Shown here piece after piece: positions 23,758-32,217 of a stretch of DNA of 32,239 bases. The stretch's first letter is position 1; each line of letters begins with the position of its first letter. The notes under the pieces were generated by a model. The model made no database searches and was not told the DNA's origin. It saw nothing but the letters and a program-made list of their open reading frames with translations. Made by a program: the position numbers and the translations under genes. Location: contig JAFTVY010000040.1 of the NCBI GenBank assembly GCA_017465545.1, positions 1 through 32,239 on the forward strand, in the 5' to 3' direction. This stretch comes from Ruminiclostridium sp. Lineage in GTDB: Bacteria; Bacillota; Clostridia; Oscillospirales; Ruminococcaceae.

Positions 23758-24486
23758 TTAAATGTATTCGTAGTTGAACATTACGTCGCCTACTCTTCCT
23801 CTGTCTTCAGGGAAAGCGCCAACGATAGTATGGTCGATCTTGTTGTTGTCTATAAACTGGATAGTTTCCTTTGTAAATTCGCCGGTTGTGTTGTTACTTA
23901 AAACGGATATAGGATCGCCTGACCAGTAGGTAGCGATTACACGGCACTTGTAGTCTACAACCGCATAATAATAGCCTGTATCCTCGCTGTTTGAGAAGTT
24001 GTTGAAGGCGTCTACAATATCACCGGACGTGATCTCCTGACGTCTGTAGGTAGCGGAATCAGCCTGGGAAAGTGTAGCTGAAAGGCACTTGTACTGCTGA
24101 GCTGTAGGAATTGAGGTACTACCTTCATAAAGTCCTACCGTAATTTTGGTAAAGCCCTCGTTGGCTGTAGCCTCTGCCTCTATAAAATAGAAGTCGTCCT
24201 CGAAAAGAGCTGAATATTTATTTCCGTCAACGTCGCTGACTATGGTAAAATAGCTGTCTGTGTTGCCGCTATCATCCATATCCACGTCGGGCTTGCTTGT
24301 CTTGTAATCCATAAAGATGCTCTGTGTTGCATAGAAAAAGCTCTTTGCCTTTGCATTTGCCGCATCATCCTTGCCTGAACCCGCAACTACAGGAATTATA
24401 ATTGCCATCAGAACGCCTATAATAGCAAGCACTACTATAATTTCTACTAACGTAAAGCCCTTGCGTCTATTTTTATTCAGCCACAT
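23758..24486 (-). CDS. Type IV pseudopilin-like protein
   Basis: 242 residues beginning MWLNKNRRKG, then FTLVEIIVVLAIIGVLMAIIIPVV: a class III leader cut by prepilin peptidase after Gly10, with Glu5 of the mature protein conserved, and a hydrophobic helix that anchors or assembles it. The remainder is a soluble domain without recognisable family features. I start at 24486 rather than the in-frame ATG at 24543, because a good promoter (-10 at 24557-24562) puts transcription start at about 24550, leaving no ribosome site for the longer form; AAAGG lies 13 nt before 24486, which is somewhat far. No prepilin peptidase, PilB/PilC or other pilin gene is in the window. Confidence 0.85.
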   Translation of the reverse strand: MWLNKNRRKGFTLVEIIVVLAIIGVLMAIIIPVVAGSGKDDAANAKAKSFFYATQSIFMDYKTSKPDVDMDDSGNTDSYFTIVSDVDGNKYSALFEDDFYFIEAEATANEGFTKITVGLYEGSTSIPTAQQYKCLSATLSQADSATYRRQEITSGDIVDAFNNFSNSEDTGYYYAVVDYKCRVIATYWSGDPISVLSNNTTGEFTKETIQFIDNNKIDHTIVGAFPEDRGRVGDVMFNYEYI

Positions 24487-24556
24487 TGATATGTACCAGC
24501 CTTTCCCCTTGGATAAGAGCCAAAAATAAAGATACTGACTCATTCTATATAAGTTT

Positions 24557-24585
24557 ATAATACCACAATTTATTGACTATGTCAA
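24557..24585 (-). promoter_or_regulatory. Promoter of the pseudopilin gene
   Basis: On the minus strand TTGACA (24580-24585), 17 nt, then TATTAT (24557-24562), one mismatch from consensus. It sits directly after the flagellar operon terminator and decides the downstream start choice for the pilin. Confidence 0.8.
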
Positions 24586-24607
24586 CAGTTTTTTGGAAAT
24601 TTCACAC

Positions 24608-24640
24608 AAAAACGGCTATCCTGTTTTTGTAGGATAGCCG
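24608..24640 (-). terminator. Terminator of the flagellar operon
   Basis: On the minus strand the perfect 10-bp stem CGGCTATCCT/AGGATAGCCG with an 8-nt loop is followed by TTTTTGTGTG. It begins about 6 nt after the stop at 24647. Confidence 0.92.
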
Positions 24641-24646
24641 CATATT

Positions 24647-25126
24647 TCATGAATTTGTGCTGAAGGTACGACCTTTACCGCCAAGCTTTACGCTGCTGTA
24701 ATAGTCTATCTTCTTTTTATCAACCTTGAGAGCCTCCAGCTCCGCCTTGACGTCCTCATAGCTCTGAGTTACCACGGCAGTAACCTTCTTGTCCTTCTGG
24801 TCTATTTCCTGCTTTATCTCCTGCAGTCTTCTCATTTTGCCCTGAAGCTGTCTCAGTTCATAAGAAAGCTCAGCGTCAACGGGCTTGTTGTTGAGAATGC
24901 ATCTGAGCAGGTCCCTTTCAGCGGGAATCTGCGCATTGACAACTTCCATTATGGTGCTTTTCACCTGGCGCATGCTGTCCATAAGTTCATTACGGGAAAG
25001 CAGGACCTGTTGAATTATTTCAAGGTCAAAGGTCACCATCCTGTCGGTGCGCTTATTATATTCTGTCATCAGCTCCGTCAGCTTATCCATAAGCTGGAGC
25101 AGGGTGGTTGCATCTGCTTTTTTCAT
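24647..25126 (-). CDS. FliT/FlgN-like helical flagellar protein (candidate chaperone)
   Basis: 159 residues, almost wholly helical and charged (heptad-like LLQLMDKLTELMTEYNKRTDRM, LRQLQGKMRRLQEIKQEIDQKDKKV), with no signal peptide or membrane segment. It is the last gene of the flagellar operon, right after fliS. In many Firmicutes that position is taken by FliT, a chaperone of FliD; FlgN, the chaperone of FlgK and FlgL, has a similar size and fold. I cannot tell the two apart from sequence, so the assignment rests on position and helical character. Start ATG 25126, 9 nt after AAAGGA. No recognised catalytic motif. Confidence 0.55.
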   Translation of the reverse strand: MKKADATTLLQLMDKLTELMTEYNKRTDRMVTFDLEIIQQVLLSRNELMDSMRQVKSTIMEVVNAQIPAERDLLRCILNNKPVDAELSYELRQLQGKMRRLQEIKQEIDQKDKKVTAVVTQSYEDVKAELEALKVDKKKIDYYSSVKLGGKGRTFSTNS

Positions 25127-25163
25127 ACACTGGATTCCTTTCCTTATTATAATAAGGATAACG

Positions 25164-25589
25164 TCAGCTCTGGGGTGCTTCTCCCTGTGGAGTGGTTGCC
25201 TGCTGTTGCTGTGCCATCATCTGCTCACGGGACATGGAGTTTATCTCCTGAAATGCCTCACGAAGCTCCGCTATCATAGGGATAAGCACATCTACCTTCG
25301 CCTTATCCTTCTTGACGTTTGCCTCTACTATCTCACGATTGAAATATTCGTAGATAGAATCAAGATTCTTTGAAATCGGTATTTTCATATCAAGGCAGGA
25401 ACGAAGGGCGTTTATTACGTCCTGTGCCTTTGTCAGTGCCTTATTTGCCCCTTCAAAATTCTTCTGGGGGATATAATAGGATGCACGATTAAGCTGGCGC
25501 TCTGCCTCCATATACAGTCTTACTACCACTTCACCGGGGGTGAGTGTCGTTACTGACTGCTTTTTATATGCCGAAAGTGCATTGGTCAT
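25164..25589 (-). CDS. fliS: Flagellin export chaperone FliS
   Basis: 141 residues. The family binds newly made flagellin in the cytoplasm, prevents early polymerisation and delivers it to the export gate. The start AYKKQSVTTLTPGEVVVRLYMEAERQLNRA and the helix YEYFNREIVEANVKKD match the four-helix FliS fold. The C-terminus carries an extra Gln/Pro-rich tail (from about residue 122), which is longer than usual. It follows fliD, as in Bacillus, separated by a hairpin at 25614-25642. Start ATG 25589 after GGAAGGA. Confidence 0.93.
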   Translation of the reverse strand: MTNALSAYKKQSVTTLTPGEVVVRLYMEAERQLNRASYYIPQKNFEGANKALTKAQDVINALRSCLDMKIPISKNLDSIYEYFNREIVEANVKKDKAKVDVLIPMIAELREAFQEINSMSREQMMAQQQQATTPQGEAPQS

Positions 25590-25613
25590 ATCGGTATTCC
25601 TTCCGTTTAAACT

Positions 25614-25642
25614 GATTTACCTGCCCTATGAGCAGGTAAATC
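25614..25642 (-). promoter_or_regulatory. Intercistronic hairpin between fliD and fliS
   Basis: A perfect 11-bp stem GATTTACCTGC/GCAGGTAAATC with a 7-nt loop follows the fliD stop. The downstream bases (AGTTTAAACG) are not a T-run, so this looks like an mRNA stabiliser, a processing site or a weak attenuator rather than an operon end. Confidence 0.6.
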
Positions 25643-25659
25643 GTTATAATCTGAACTGA

Positions 25660-28263
25660 TCAGAACTGCATCAGCTGCTGGATGTAGGTTGTCTGGCTGT
25701 TTAAGTTACCCATGATGGATTCAAGGGAGGAGAACTGCTTCCAGTATCTGTCCTGCTGATTTTCGTATCTTTCTTCAAGACTGTCTATAAGATTCTGAAT
25801 GCTCTTTAACTGATCGAAAATGGAGTTATCGGTAGCGGCTGTACCTGTCTTCATACCTGCTATCTGAACGAGCGAACCCTTTTCATTTCTTGCACCTGTT
25901 GTCTTAACTGCACTTGTCAGAGTTTCGTCGAGCTTGTGCATGATACCGGTCTTTACAGTCTTGCCTTCCGCGTCTATCGTTGTGCCTGTGAAAAGCTCTT
26001 CGATCTGGGGAGCAAAGTTTTCAAAGGCTTCTTCAAGCTTCTTTTCATCAAGCTCTAACTGACCGTGCTTTGTCCAGTCGTCGCTGGTTGTGATACCCAT
26101 ACTGAAAAGGCTGAAATTCTGTCCGTCAGCGGTCTTTACTGTGGAGTAAAGTACGCTACGCATCTTCTGCATTACGGAGCTTACTGCGGAATCGTTGTAG
26201 AGCAGGCCCTTCTTAGCCATTGTCTCCCACTTTTCCTGCTGCTTTTCAGAAAGATCCATCTCTTCGATATCTTCATCTGTAAGAGCGTAATAGTCCTTGT
26301 TGGGCTTTTCGTCAACGTACTTGAATACGTCTTCAAGAAGCTGGTTATAATCCTTTACAAATTCCTTGATGGCGTCGATTGCTTCGCTGTTGTCCTTCTT
26401 TACTTCGTAGGTAAACTCGCTGCCTGCCGCCGCAGAGGTAAAGGTCATTGTCGTGCCGTCTGCTGTGTAGGAGTTGGAGGAGGTTTCGATAACCTCACCG
26501 TTTACTTCTATCTCAAGGTTTGTACCTGCTGTGAAGGTACCTGACTTCAGTCCGAGGGATGAAAGTAAAGCGTCGCCGTCGCTTCCTGCATCTGCAGTAA
26601 AGTCAAGAGTAGCCTCTGTACCGTACTTGGAGGAGCTTATAGAGAAGCTGTTTGTCAGAGTGCTGAAGCTCATTGTAGCACCAGCTGTCTTGCTGGCGTT
26701 GATTTCGTTCATCATCTTCTTGATCGTGTAATCAGAAGAGAAGGTAAAGCTTACGCCGTTTACCTTTATAGTAGCGTCGCCCTCGATACCAAGCTCCTTT
26801 AAGGTCGTGCCTGTAGTTACCTGACTTGCGGAGGAGGTTGCTGTTGATACGCCGTAGGTATTTACGCTTGAGGGATCAGCCGCAATAGCAATCTTGGAGC
26901 CGTCGCTTGCTGTGATCGTACCGTCATCGGAAAGGGATAAGGTAGCGTCACCGGGGAGCTTTACGTTTGACAGAGCCTTTTCAAGCTCGTGTCTGTTTGC
27001 CCAGGTTGCAAGGTCTTCATTGGAGAGTGCATAGTCATCCTTATTGAGCTTTACTTCCTTATAAGCCGCAAGCTCGTCATAGTTCTTATCGAATTCTGCC
27101 TTGAAGGCTTCTTCGTCAAAGTTTTCGTTGTACTTTTCGTCAAATTCTGCCTTGAAAGCGGCTTCGTCATATTCGGGCTGAGTTGCCTTCCAGTCCTCGA
27201 ATTCGATACCATCAGCTATAGAGCCGTCAGCCTTGCCTGCTTCAAAATCGTTCTTAAGCTGTTCTTCATAAGCGGACTTCTTGATTACAAGCTCCTTATC
27301 ATACTCTGTCTGGTATGCGTCGTTCTTAGCCTTTTCGTAAGCCTCTGCCTTTAATGCATCAGAGTCGATATCTCCTGCTTCCTTAGCCGCATTGTATGCC
27401 TTTTCACCTTCAAGATTGAAGTAGATATTCTGATATTCCTCTCTTGTGATAGCACCGAGAGTTCCATCCTCGTTGCCGAAATATTCTGCATCAAAGCTCT
27501 GGAAGGATACACTGTAGCTGCTTGAACCTATTGTAAGGTTGAGCTTGTTTGTGCCCTGCTTTAAGTTATTCATATTGAGGGAAATGTCGCCATCCATACT
27601 CATAACACCACTCATTGTCATGCTTGTGCGGTCTGAGGAAACGAGCTTTCCACTGTCATTTATGTATACAAGACCTCTGCCTGTTGTAGCTGTCGTGTTG
27701 GACTCACCGTAAGCTGCAGTAAGCTGACTGTTGATCTGCATCTTTATATCATCGGCAGAACCGCCTGTAAAGCTTACGTTTGTAGCCTTATCGCCAACCT
27801 TTAAGCTAAAGGTATAGGTCTGTGAGCTGTCTGTGTAATTTGAGAAATCAATGGAGCTTGTATCCATTGCGCTACCCTGATACTTAGCCTGAGTAGCAGT
27901 CTTGTTCACCTTTACATTATATGTACCGGGCACCGCACCTGACAGAGTCTTAACGCTGACTCCTGCAGGAGAACCCTCTGTAAGCACGCCATTTACATTA
28001 TGAGAAACGGCAGCCTTATATTTATTGAAGGAAGACGCACTCTTTAAGTTTGTCTTGGAGTCTAACATGTCAAAGAACTTTTTCTGGAAGTCTGTAAGCT
28101 TTGTAGTTACGTCCTGATATGCTTCCTGCTTCCACTTAAGAGTGATAGCCTTTCTGTTCTGTTTTGTTATTTTAAGCTTTGTAGCGGCGGTCATTGCCTC
28201 TACGATAGCCTCAGTATCAAGGCCTGAGTTCATACCACTCATTCTGAGAATATTATTTGCCAT
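25660..28263 (-). CDS. fliD: Flagellar filament cap protein FliD with acidic insertion
   Basis: 867 residues, long for FliD (commonly 450-700). The protein caps the filament tip and guides flagellin folding. The N-terminal part is typical (ILRMSGMNSGLDTEAIVEAMTAATKLKITKQNRKAITLKWKQEAYQDV), as is the C-terminal coiled coil (LVQIAGMKTG...LIDSLEERYENQQDRYWKQFSSLESIMGNLNSQTTYIQQLMQF). Extra length comes partly from about residues 265-410, an acidic Glu/Ala/Lys/Tyr helix-rich segment with a visible tandem duplication (DEAAFKAEFDEKY / DEEAFKAEFDKNY). This falls in the surface-exposed variable part of the cap. Start ATG 28263 after AGAGAGGA. It follows csrA by 21 nt. Confidence 0.95.
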   Translation of the reverse strand: MANNILRMSGMNSGLDTEAIVEAMTAATKLKITKQNRKAITLKWKQEAYQDVTTKLTDFQKKFFDMLDSKTNLKSASSFNKYKAAVSHNVNGVLTEGSPAGVSVKTLSGAVPGTYNVKVNKTATQAKYQGSAMDTSSIDFSNYTDSSQTYTFSLKVGDKATNVSFTGGSADDIKMQINSQLTAAYGESNTTATTGRGLVYINDSGKLVSSDRTSMTMSGVMSMDGDISLNMNNLKQGTNKLNLTIGSSSYSVSFQSFDAEYFGNEDGTLGAITREEYQNIYFNLEGEKAYNAAKEAGDIDSDALKAEAYEKAKNDAYQTEYDKELVIKKSAYEEQLKNDFEAGKADGSIADGIEFEDWKATQPEYDEAAFKAEFDEKYNENFDEEAFKAEFDKNYDELAAYKEVKLNKDDYALSNEDLATWANRHELEKALSNVKLPGDATLSLSDDGTITASDGSKIAIAADPSSVNTYGVSTATSSASQVTTGTTLKELGIEGDATIKVNGVSFTFSSDYTIKKMMNEINASKTAGATMSFSTLTNSFSISSSKYGTEATLDFTADAGSDGDALLSSLGLKSGTFTAGTNLEIEVNGEVIETSSNSYTADGTTMTFTSAAAGSEFTYEVKKDNSEAIDAIKEFVKDYNQLLEDVFKYVDEKPNKDYYALTDEDIEEMDLSEKQQEKWETMAKKGLLYNDSAVSSVMQKMRSVLYSTVKTADGQNFSLFSMGITTSDDWTKHGQLELDEKKLEEAFENFAPQIEELFTGTTIDAEGKTVKTGIMHKLDETLTSAVKTTGARNEKGSLVQIAGMKTGTAATDNSIFDQLKSIQNLIDSLEERYENQQDRYWKQFSSLESIMGNLNSQTTYIQQLMQF

Positions 28264-28284
28264 TGTACTTCGTCCTCTCTGTAA

Positions 28285-28509
28285 TTATTTCTTCATGCCA
28301 AGCAACGCTTCCATCGCCGCTTTAGGCAATGCCGCTGATGACTGCTTATTCATATCCTGCGCATCTTTAAGCTCGTTACGGATTATCTTTACATCCTTCG
28401 GAGCTGAAATTCCTATTTTAACTCTGTCCTTTGTTATTTCCAGTACCGTTATCTCAATGTTATCGGAAATTGTAAGGCTTTCGTCAGTTTTTCTTGTTAC
28501 TACCAGCAT
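28285..28509 (-). CDS. csrA: Carbon storage / translational regulator CsrA
   Basis: 74 residues with the core MLVVTRKTDESLTISDNIEITVLEITKDRVKIGISAPKDVKIIRNEL. CsrA dimers bind GGA motifs in hairpins near ribosome sites; in Firmicutes the main target is the flagellin message, and FliW relieves repression. The RNA-contacting N-terminal strand and the GISAP segment are intact. The first base of its ATG is the last base of the fliW stop (TAATG), so the two are translationally coupled. Confidence 0.97.
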   Translation of the reverse strand: MLVVTRKTDESLTISDNIEITVLEITKDRVKIGISAPKDVKIIRNELKDAQDMNKQSSAALPKAAMEALLGMKK

Positions 28510-28949
28510 TACTCATTTTCCTCCTCAAGATATATCGGCTGACGAATTTCATACTTTTCAGGTAAAATGACCTGAGCCGCAAGCTTTTCGTCTGTGTTTA
28601 TAACGATTGGGCACTTCATATTGACTGTTGTCTGCTTGTAATCCTCAGGAACGACCGCTATTGATAAGCATCTCACCTTGCTGTCGTCATTAAGCTTTAA
28701 AAGCTTTCTTTCAGAGCTGTTGAGGGTTATCTGATAGGTGTTGTCGATAAGCTGGGGATCAAATACTATAAAGCAGGGTGCAACACTTTCAACGCACTGC
28801 AGCCACATGGGGTAAACTCCGTCACCCAGAGGGCTTATAAGAGCGAACTGTCTGCACTCTTCAAATGCAAAAACACCTGAAGGAAATGTAAAAATATTAT
28901 TTTCATCCACTTCAATCTTTCCGAAGTCTCTTGTATTTATTTCAACCAT
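28509..28949 (-). CDS. fliW: Flagellar assembly factor FliW
   Basis: 146 residues, normal length. FliW binds flagellin or CsrA in a partner switch: when flagellin is exported, FliW is freed to block CsrA allosterically so that flagellin is translated. Recognisable parts are TRDFGKIEVDENNIFTFPSGVFAFEE, PLWLQ-like PMWLQCVE, FIVFDP and the C-terminal KCPIVIN (here MKCPIVINTDEKLAAQVIL). The gene overlaps csrA by 1 nt. Start ATG 28949 after AAGGAAAGG. Confidence 0.97.
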   Translation of the reverse strand: MVEINTRDFGKIEVDENNIFTFPSGVFAFEECRQFALISPLGDGVYPMWLQCVESVAPCFIVFDPQLIDNTYQITLNSSERKLLKLNDDSKVRCLSIAVVPEDYKQTTVNMKCPIVINTDEKLAAQVILPEKYEIRQPIYLEEENE

Positions 28950-28983
28950 AACTCTTATTACCTTTCCTTGAGGTTTATTTTAA

Positions 28984-29604
28984 TCAGCCCTTGGCTTCGA
29001 ACTTGGGGTCGTAGTTGGGATCTGCGCTTGCGGGAACGTAGATGGGGCCGCCTGTATATTCGATCTCTACCCTTGCCTTTTCCTTGATGATGAATTCAAT
29101 GTTGCCGGGTACGAATTCTACGGGAGACGCCATAAGGTTTTCCCAGTCAATGTTTACGTCAGAGGGCGTGTAGTTGAGGCTTAACGTACCTTTATCAAAG
29201 GAAACGTCGGGGATGCCCTTGGGTAAGAATTCCGTTATCGTTTCGATAGTAGCACCCGCTCTCATCTGCTGAGCCGCTATAGCTGAGGGAGAAACGCCTC
29301 TTGCCAGCTGGTTTCCTTCGTCTATGATTCTTGCAACGCCCTGATAAGCTATCTTCCAGCCCTTATCAGCTTCCTTCTGATTGAAGTCGCCGGCATTGTA
29401 TTCGCCGTAACCCATGCTTGCACGTACTTCGTAGGAGTCAACCTTTATCTGTGCGGGCTGTGACTGCATTCTGAAGCCGCTGGGTGTTGTGCTGATATCT
29501 ACTCTTAAAGGCTCTTTATTTTCAGGCGCCTTGAGAGAACCGTTGGTTACGTTGACCTCGATACTTATCGGGATACTTGTTATTTTAAGCAGATTAGGAT
29601 TCAT
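28984..29604 (-). CDS. yviE: DUF6470 / YviE-like flagellar-operon protein
   Basis: 206 residues of unknown biochemical function. It begins LLKITSIPISIEV and contains the motif region IKVDSYEVRASMGYGEYNAGDF, followed by a helix with QGVARIIDEGNQLARG and a beta-rich C-terminus (VEFVPGNIEFIIKEKARVEIEYTGGPIYVP). This matches the protein encoded between flgL and fliW in Bacillus and clostridia (YviE). No signal peptide. Start ATG 29604 after AAGGAGGGG. Its fixed place suggests a role in hook-filament junction assembly or its regulation, which is inference. Confidence 0.8.
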   Translation of the reverse strand: MNPNLLKITSIPISIEVNVTNGSLKAPENKEPLRVDISTTPSGFRMQSQPAQIKVDSYEVRASMGYGEYNAGDFNQKEADKGWKIAYQGVARIIDEGNQLARGVSPSAIAAQQMRAGATIETITEFLPKGIPDVSFDKGTLSLNYTPSDVNIDWENLMASPVEFVPGNIEFIIKEKARVEIEYTGGPIYVPASADPNYDPKFEAKG

Positions 29605-29635
29605 TTCTTTCCCCTCCTTATTATATACGTATTAC

Positions 29636-30634
29636 TTACTGAAGAAAATCAAATATGGTCATCGGAATAACCGAGGTTGCCATCTGAAGAGACATATTGT
29701 ATATAGCTTCAAGAGTCTTCCAGTTGGTGGACTCTGCACCCATATCGGTACCTTCAAGGTTGTTCTGCTGTTCAAGAAGATTTTCCTTGTTGGTGGTGAG
29801 TCTGTTCTTGTTGTATTCTATATACTGCTCTTTATTACCTATTTCTGCATGGGCGATACTTACGCTGGTCTGGGATTCTCTTATCTTATTAAGATAATCC
29901 ATAGCCTTTATCTTGTCGCCCTCTCTTATTACCTGAGCTACGTCAAGCGTAAGCTGGATAATATTCTTGGGATAGCCGTCCTCGTCTGTACCACAGCCTG
30001 TCACCCATGCACCGTTCATTGTAACGGGGAGCGCTGACTGGGGATCGATTCTGCCGGTTTCCTCGTCAACCATCATACCGATACCGATGTCGGTGAAGGA
30101 GGACTCGGAAAAAGGAAACTCGTTATAATCGTTTAAGGAGTTTATATCTACTTCATTATACTTTACAACTGACTTTCCGTCAAGTCCCTTTTCGATTCTG
30201 AAAACGTCCATACCATTATATACACCACCGAAAAGTCTTCTTTCAGCAACGTCGATATTAAGCGTTCTTACCAGCTCGTCTGCAAAGGTCTCTATCGTTG
30301 TAGCGAGAATTTCTTCTTCGGTAGGTCCCTGAGTACCGTTAGCGGCGTAGGTTACCTTTTCTGCGATGGTATCAATAATATCTACCATATTGAATATCGC
30401 CGTATCAGCCGCATAATAGATCTGCTCTGCGGTATCAAGGTTATCAAGGTAATGGTCTGTGTTGGCGATAGCCTTTCTTACTCTCATTGCCTTTGCCGCC
30501 GCAATAGGATCTTCACTTGCTCTGTTATATTTTCTTGTGGAATTTATCTTACGCTCGGAAGCGTTCTTTCTTTCGAGTGCAGAATTGAGATGTGACAGAT
30601 AATTTCTGTTTGTCATGCTCTGGGTTACTCTCAT
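29636..30634 (-). CDS. flgL: Flagellar hook-associated protein FlgL (HAP3)
   Basis: 332 residues, family-typical. FlgL forms the second ring of the hook-filament junction. The N-terminus MRVTQSMTNRNYLSHLNSALERKNASERKINSTRKYNRASEDPIAAAKAMRVR is the flagellin-like helical domain, and the C-terminus (NNLEGTDMGAESTNWKTLEAIYNMSLQMATSVIPMTIFDFLQ) pairs with it. The usual family ending is TILDFL-like, here TIFDFLQ. It follows flgK by 20 nt, with an AGAAAGGA ribosome site. Confidence 0.95.
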   Translation of the reverse strand: MRVTQSMTNRNYLSHLNSALERKNASERKINSTRKYNRASEDPIAAAKAMRVRKAIANTDHYLDNLDTAEQIYYAADTAIFNMVDIIDTIAEKVTYAANGTQGPTEEEILATTIETFADELVRTLNIDVAERRLFGGVYNGMDVFRIEKGLDGKSVVKYNEVDINSLNDYNEFPFSESSFTDIGIGMMVDEETGRIDPQSALPVTMNGAWVTGCGTDEDGYPKNIIQLTLDVAQVIREGDKIKAMDYLNKIRESQTSVSIAHAEIGNKEQYIEYNKNRLTTNKENLLEQQNNLEGTDMGAESTNWKTLEAIYNMSLQMATSVIPMTIFDFLQ

Positions 30635-30654
30635 TTATCTATCAGTCCTTTCTG

Positions 30655-32217
30655 TTATCTTCCTACAAGTCCCATCTTGCTGATAATGGTATCCAGCGCC
30701 TCGTCAAGAGTGGTGAGCATTCTTGAACTTGCATTGAACCACTTGGAGTAGTTCAGCATATTAACGCCCTCCTCCGTATCGGATACGCCCATTATCGCAT
30801 CTCTGCTGTTGAGCAGGGAGGTTGTGGTTTCGGTGTACATTTCACATTGCTTGTTTGTAAATTCGATATTCTGTGCCAGTCTGTTGTTTAAGAACAGAAC
30901 GAAATCGTAGGTGGAGCCGTAATAATCCGCTTCGCCTATCGTTACGGGATCGTCCATACCCAGTAACAGCTGGTTTACAGCGTCACCGTCAAGGTTTACG
31001 GGGAAGTCATATTCGCCTGTTTCCTCATTGTATATCTTTGCTATCATTGTAGCCTCCTGAAGCCAGGATTCAGATATACGGATGTTGGATGCGTCGATGT
31101 CTCCGCCACCGGTTGCCGCAAACATTGCTCTGTCCTCGCTACGCTCTATGCCGTTGAGTCGGTTCATAAGTCCTGCAAAGGAGCCTGCAAATTCGTTTAA
31201 CGCTCTCTTGTAATATGCGATACCGTATTCGGCATTCTGTCCGCCACCCGTGGAATAGGGGCCGTTGCCGTTTAACATATCGTTATATGCCTTTATGCTT
31301 CCGCTACCGAGGTCTGCCATTGTGCCGTCGGTAAACTTCAGCATTGTGCATCTGTTTTCGTAGAATTTATCTCTGAATTCTTCGTAGGTGCTGTTGGTTA
31401 CGAATATCGTACTCTTTTTACCGTCAACTATCGTAACGCCACCCATCGTAATCTTTACCGAGCCGTCGAAGTTATCCTCAACGTGGATATCTCCAAGCTC
31501 TGATAATCTGTCTATCAGTACGTTTCTTGCGTCCAGCAGTTCGTTAGGACCGTAGCCACCGGTTACGGATATGCCGTTATAGATATTGTCTGCCGCAAGT
31601 ATCGAATAATCGTCAACTATTTCACGGTTGTACTCTACTATTTCCTGAATGAGTGAGTTCGCATCCTCAAGAGTACAATGAAGGTCGTATATCGTCTGCT
31701 CCTCAAGAGCCTCTAAATCCATATGCTGCTGATTGAACAGCTTTGTGATGTTGTAGCACTGGTTTCTTACAAGGCTGGCAAGCTCTTCTCTGTCGGGAGA
31801 GTCCTCAGCGTATTTTCTGAGTGCGGATTTGAGGTTGTCGAACTGCACCGCCATACCCATATCGTCAAAGGTATCGGAGAAGTTTGTGAATACCGTTTCA
31901 ACCTCTTCCATTATAGCCGCCTTCTGGTCATACTCTGCTACAAAGCAGTTATTGTCCCTGAAGCGCTTGTCTAAATAATCGTCTCTTGCCTGACTTACGC
32001 CGCTTGCGAAAACGCCCTGTCCCGAAAGTCCGAGCTTTGCGCTCTTTGTAAGATATGCGCCTCGCATATTTGCATATTCCGCATATACGTCGAGTCTCTG
32101 TCTTACGTAACCCTCCGTATTGGCATTGGACAGGTTGTTACCCGTTATATCAAGGCCCTTCTGAGCCATCTGTACAGAACGCTTCTGTACTTCAAGTCCT
32201 AAAAAAGATGCTCTCAT
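30655..32217 (-). CDS. flgK: Flagellar hook-associated protein FlgK (HAP1)
   Basis: 520 residues, complete. FlgK is the first junction ring on the hook. The start RASFLGLEVQKRSVQMAQKGLDITGNNLSNANTEGYVRQRLD carries the rod-hook family motif NNxxNxxTxGYxRQ, and the C-terminus ends in the conserved helix (GVNMLNYSKWFNASSRMLTTLDEALDTIISKMGLVGR). It is the first gene of this operon inside the window; ATG 32217 follows AGGAAGG by 8 nt, so the start is secure. In Firmicutes flgM and a FlgN-like gene often precede it; they would lie beyond the edge. Confidence 0.97.
   Translation of the reverse strand: MRASFLGLEVQKRSVQMAQKGLDITGNNLSNANTEGYVRQRLDVYAEYANMRGAYLTKSAKLGLSGQGVFASGVSQARDDYLDKRFRDNNCFVAEYDQKAAIMEEVETVFTNFSDTFDDMGMAVQFDNLKSALRKYAEDSPDREELASLVRNQCYNITKLFNQQHMDLEALEEQTIYDLHCTLEDANSLIQEIVEYNREIVDDYSILAADNIYNGISVTGGYGPNELLDARNVLIDRLSELGDIHVEDNFDGSVKITMGGVTIVDGKKSTIFVTNSTYEEFRDKFYENRCTMLKFTDGTMADLGSGSIKAYNDMLNGNGPYSTGGGQNAEYGIAYYKRALNEFAGSFAGLMNRLNGIERSEDRAMFAATGGGDIDASNIRISESWLQEATMIAKIYNEETGEYDFPVNLDGDAVNQLLLGMDDPVTIGEADYYGSTYDFVLFLNNRLAQNIEFTNKQCEMYTETTTSLLNSRDAIMGVSDTEEGVNMLNYSKWFNASSRMLTTLDEALDTIISKMGLVGR

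Noticed and set aside
25590-25659. Hairpin after fliD as an operon terminator
   Set aside because: No T-run follows it on the minus strand, and fliS follows at once with a good ribosome site.
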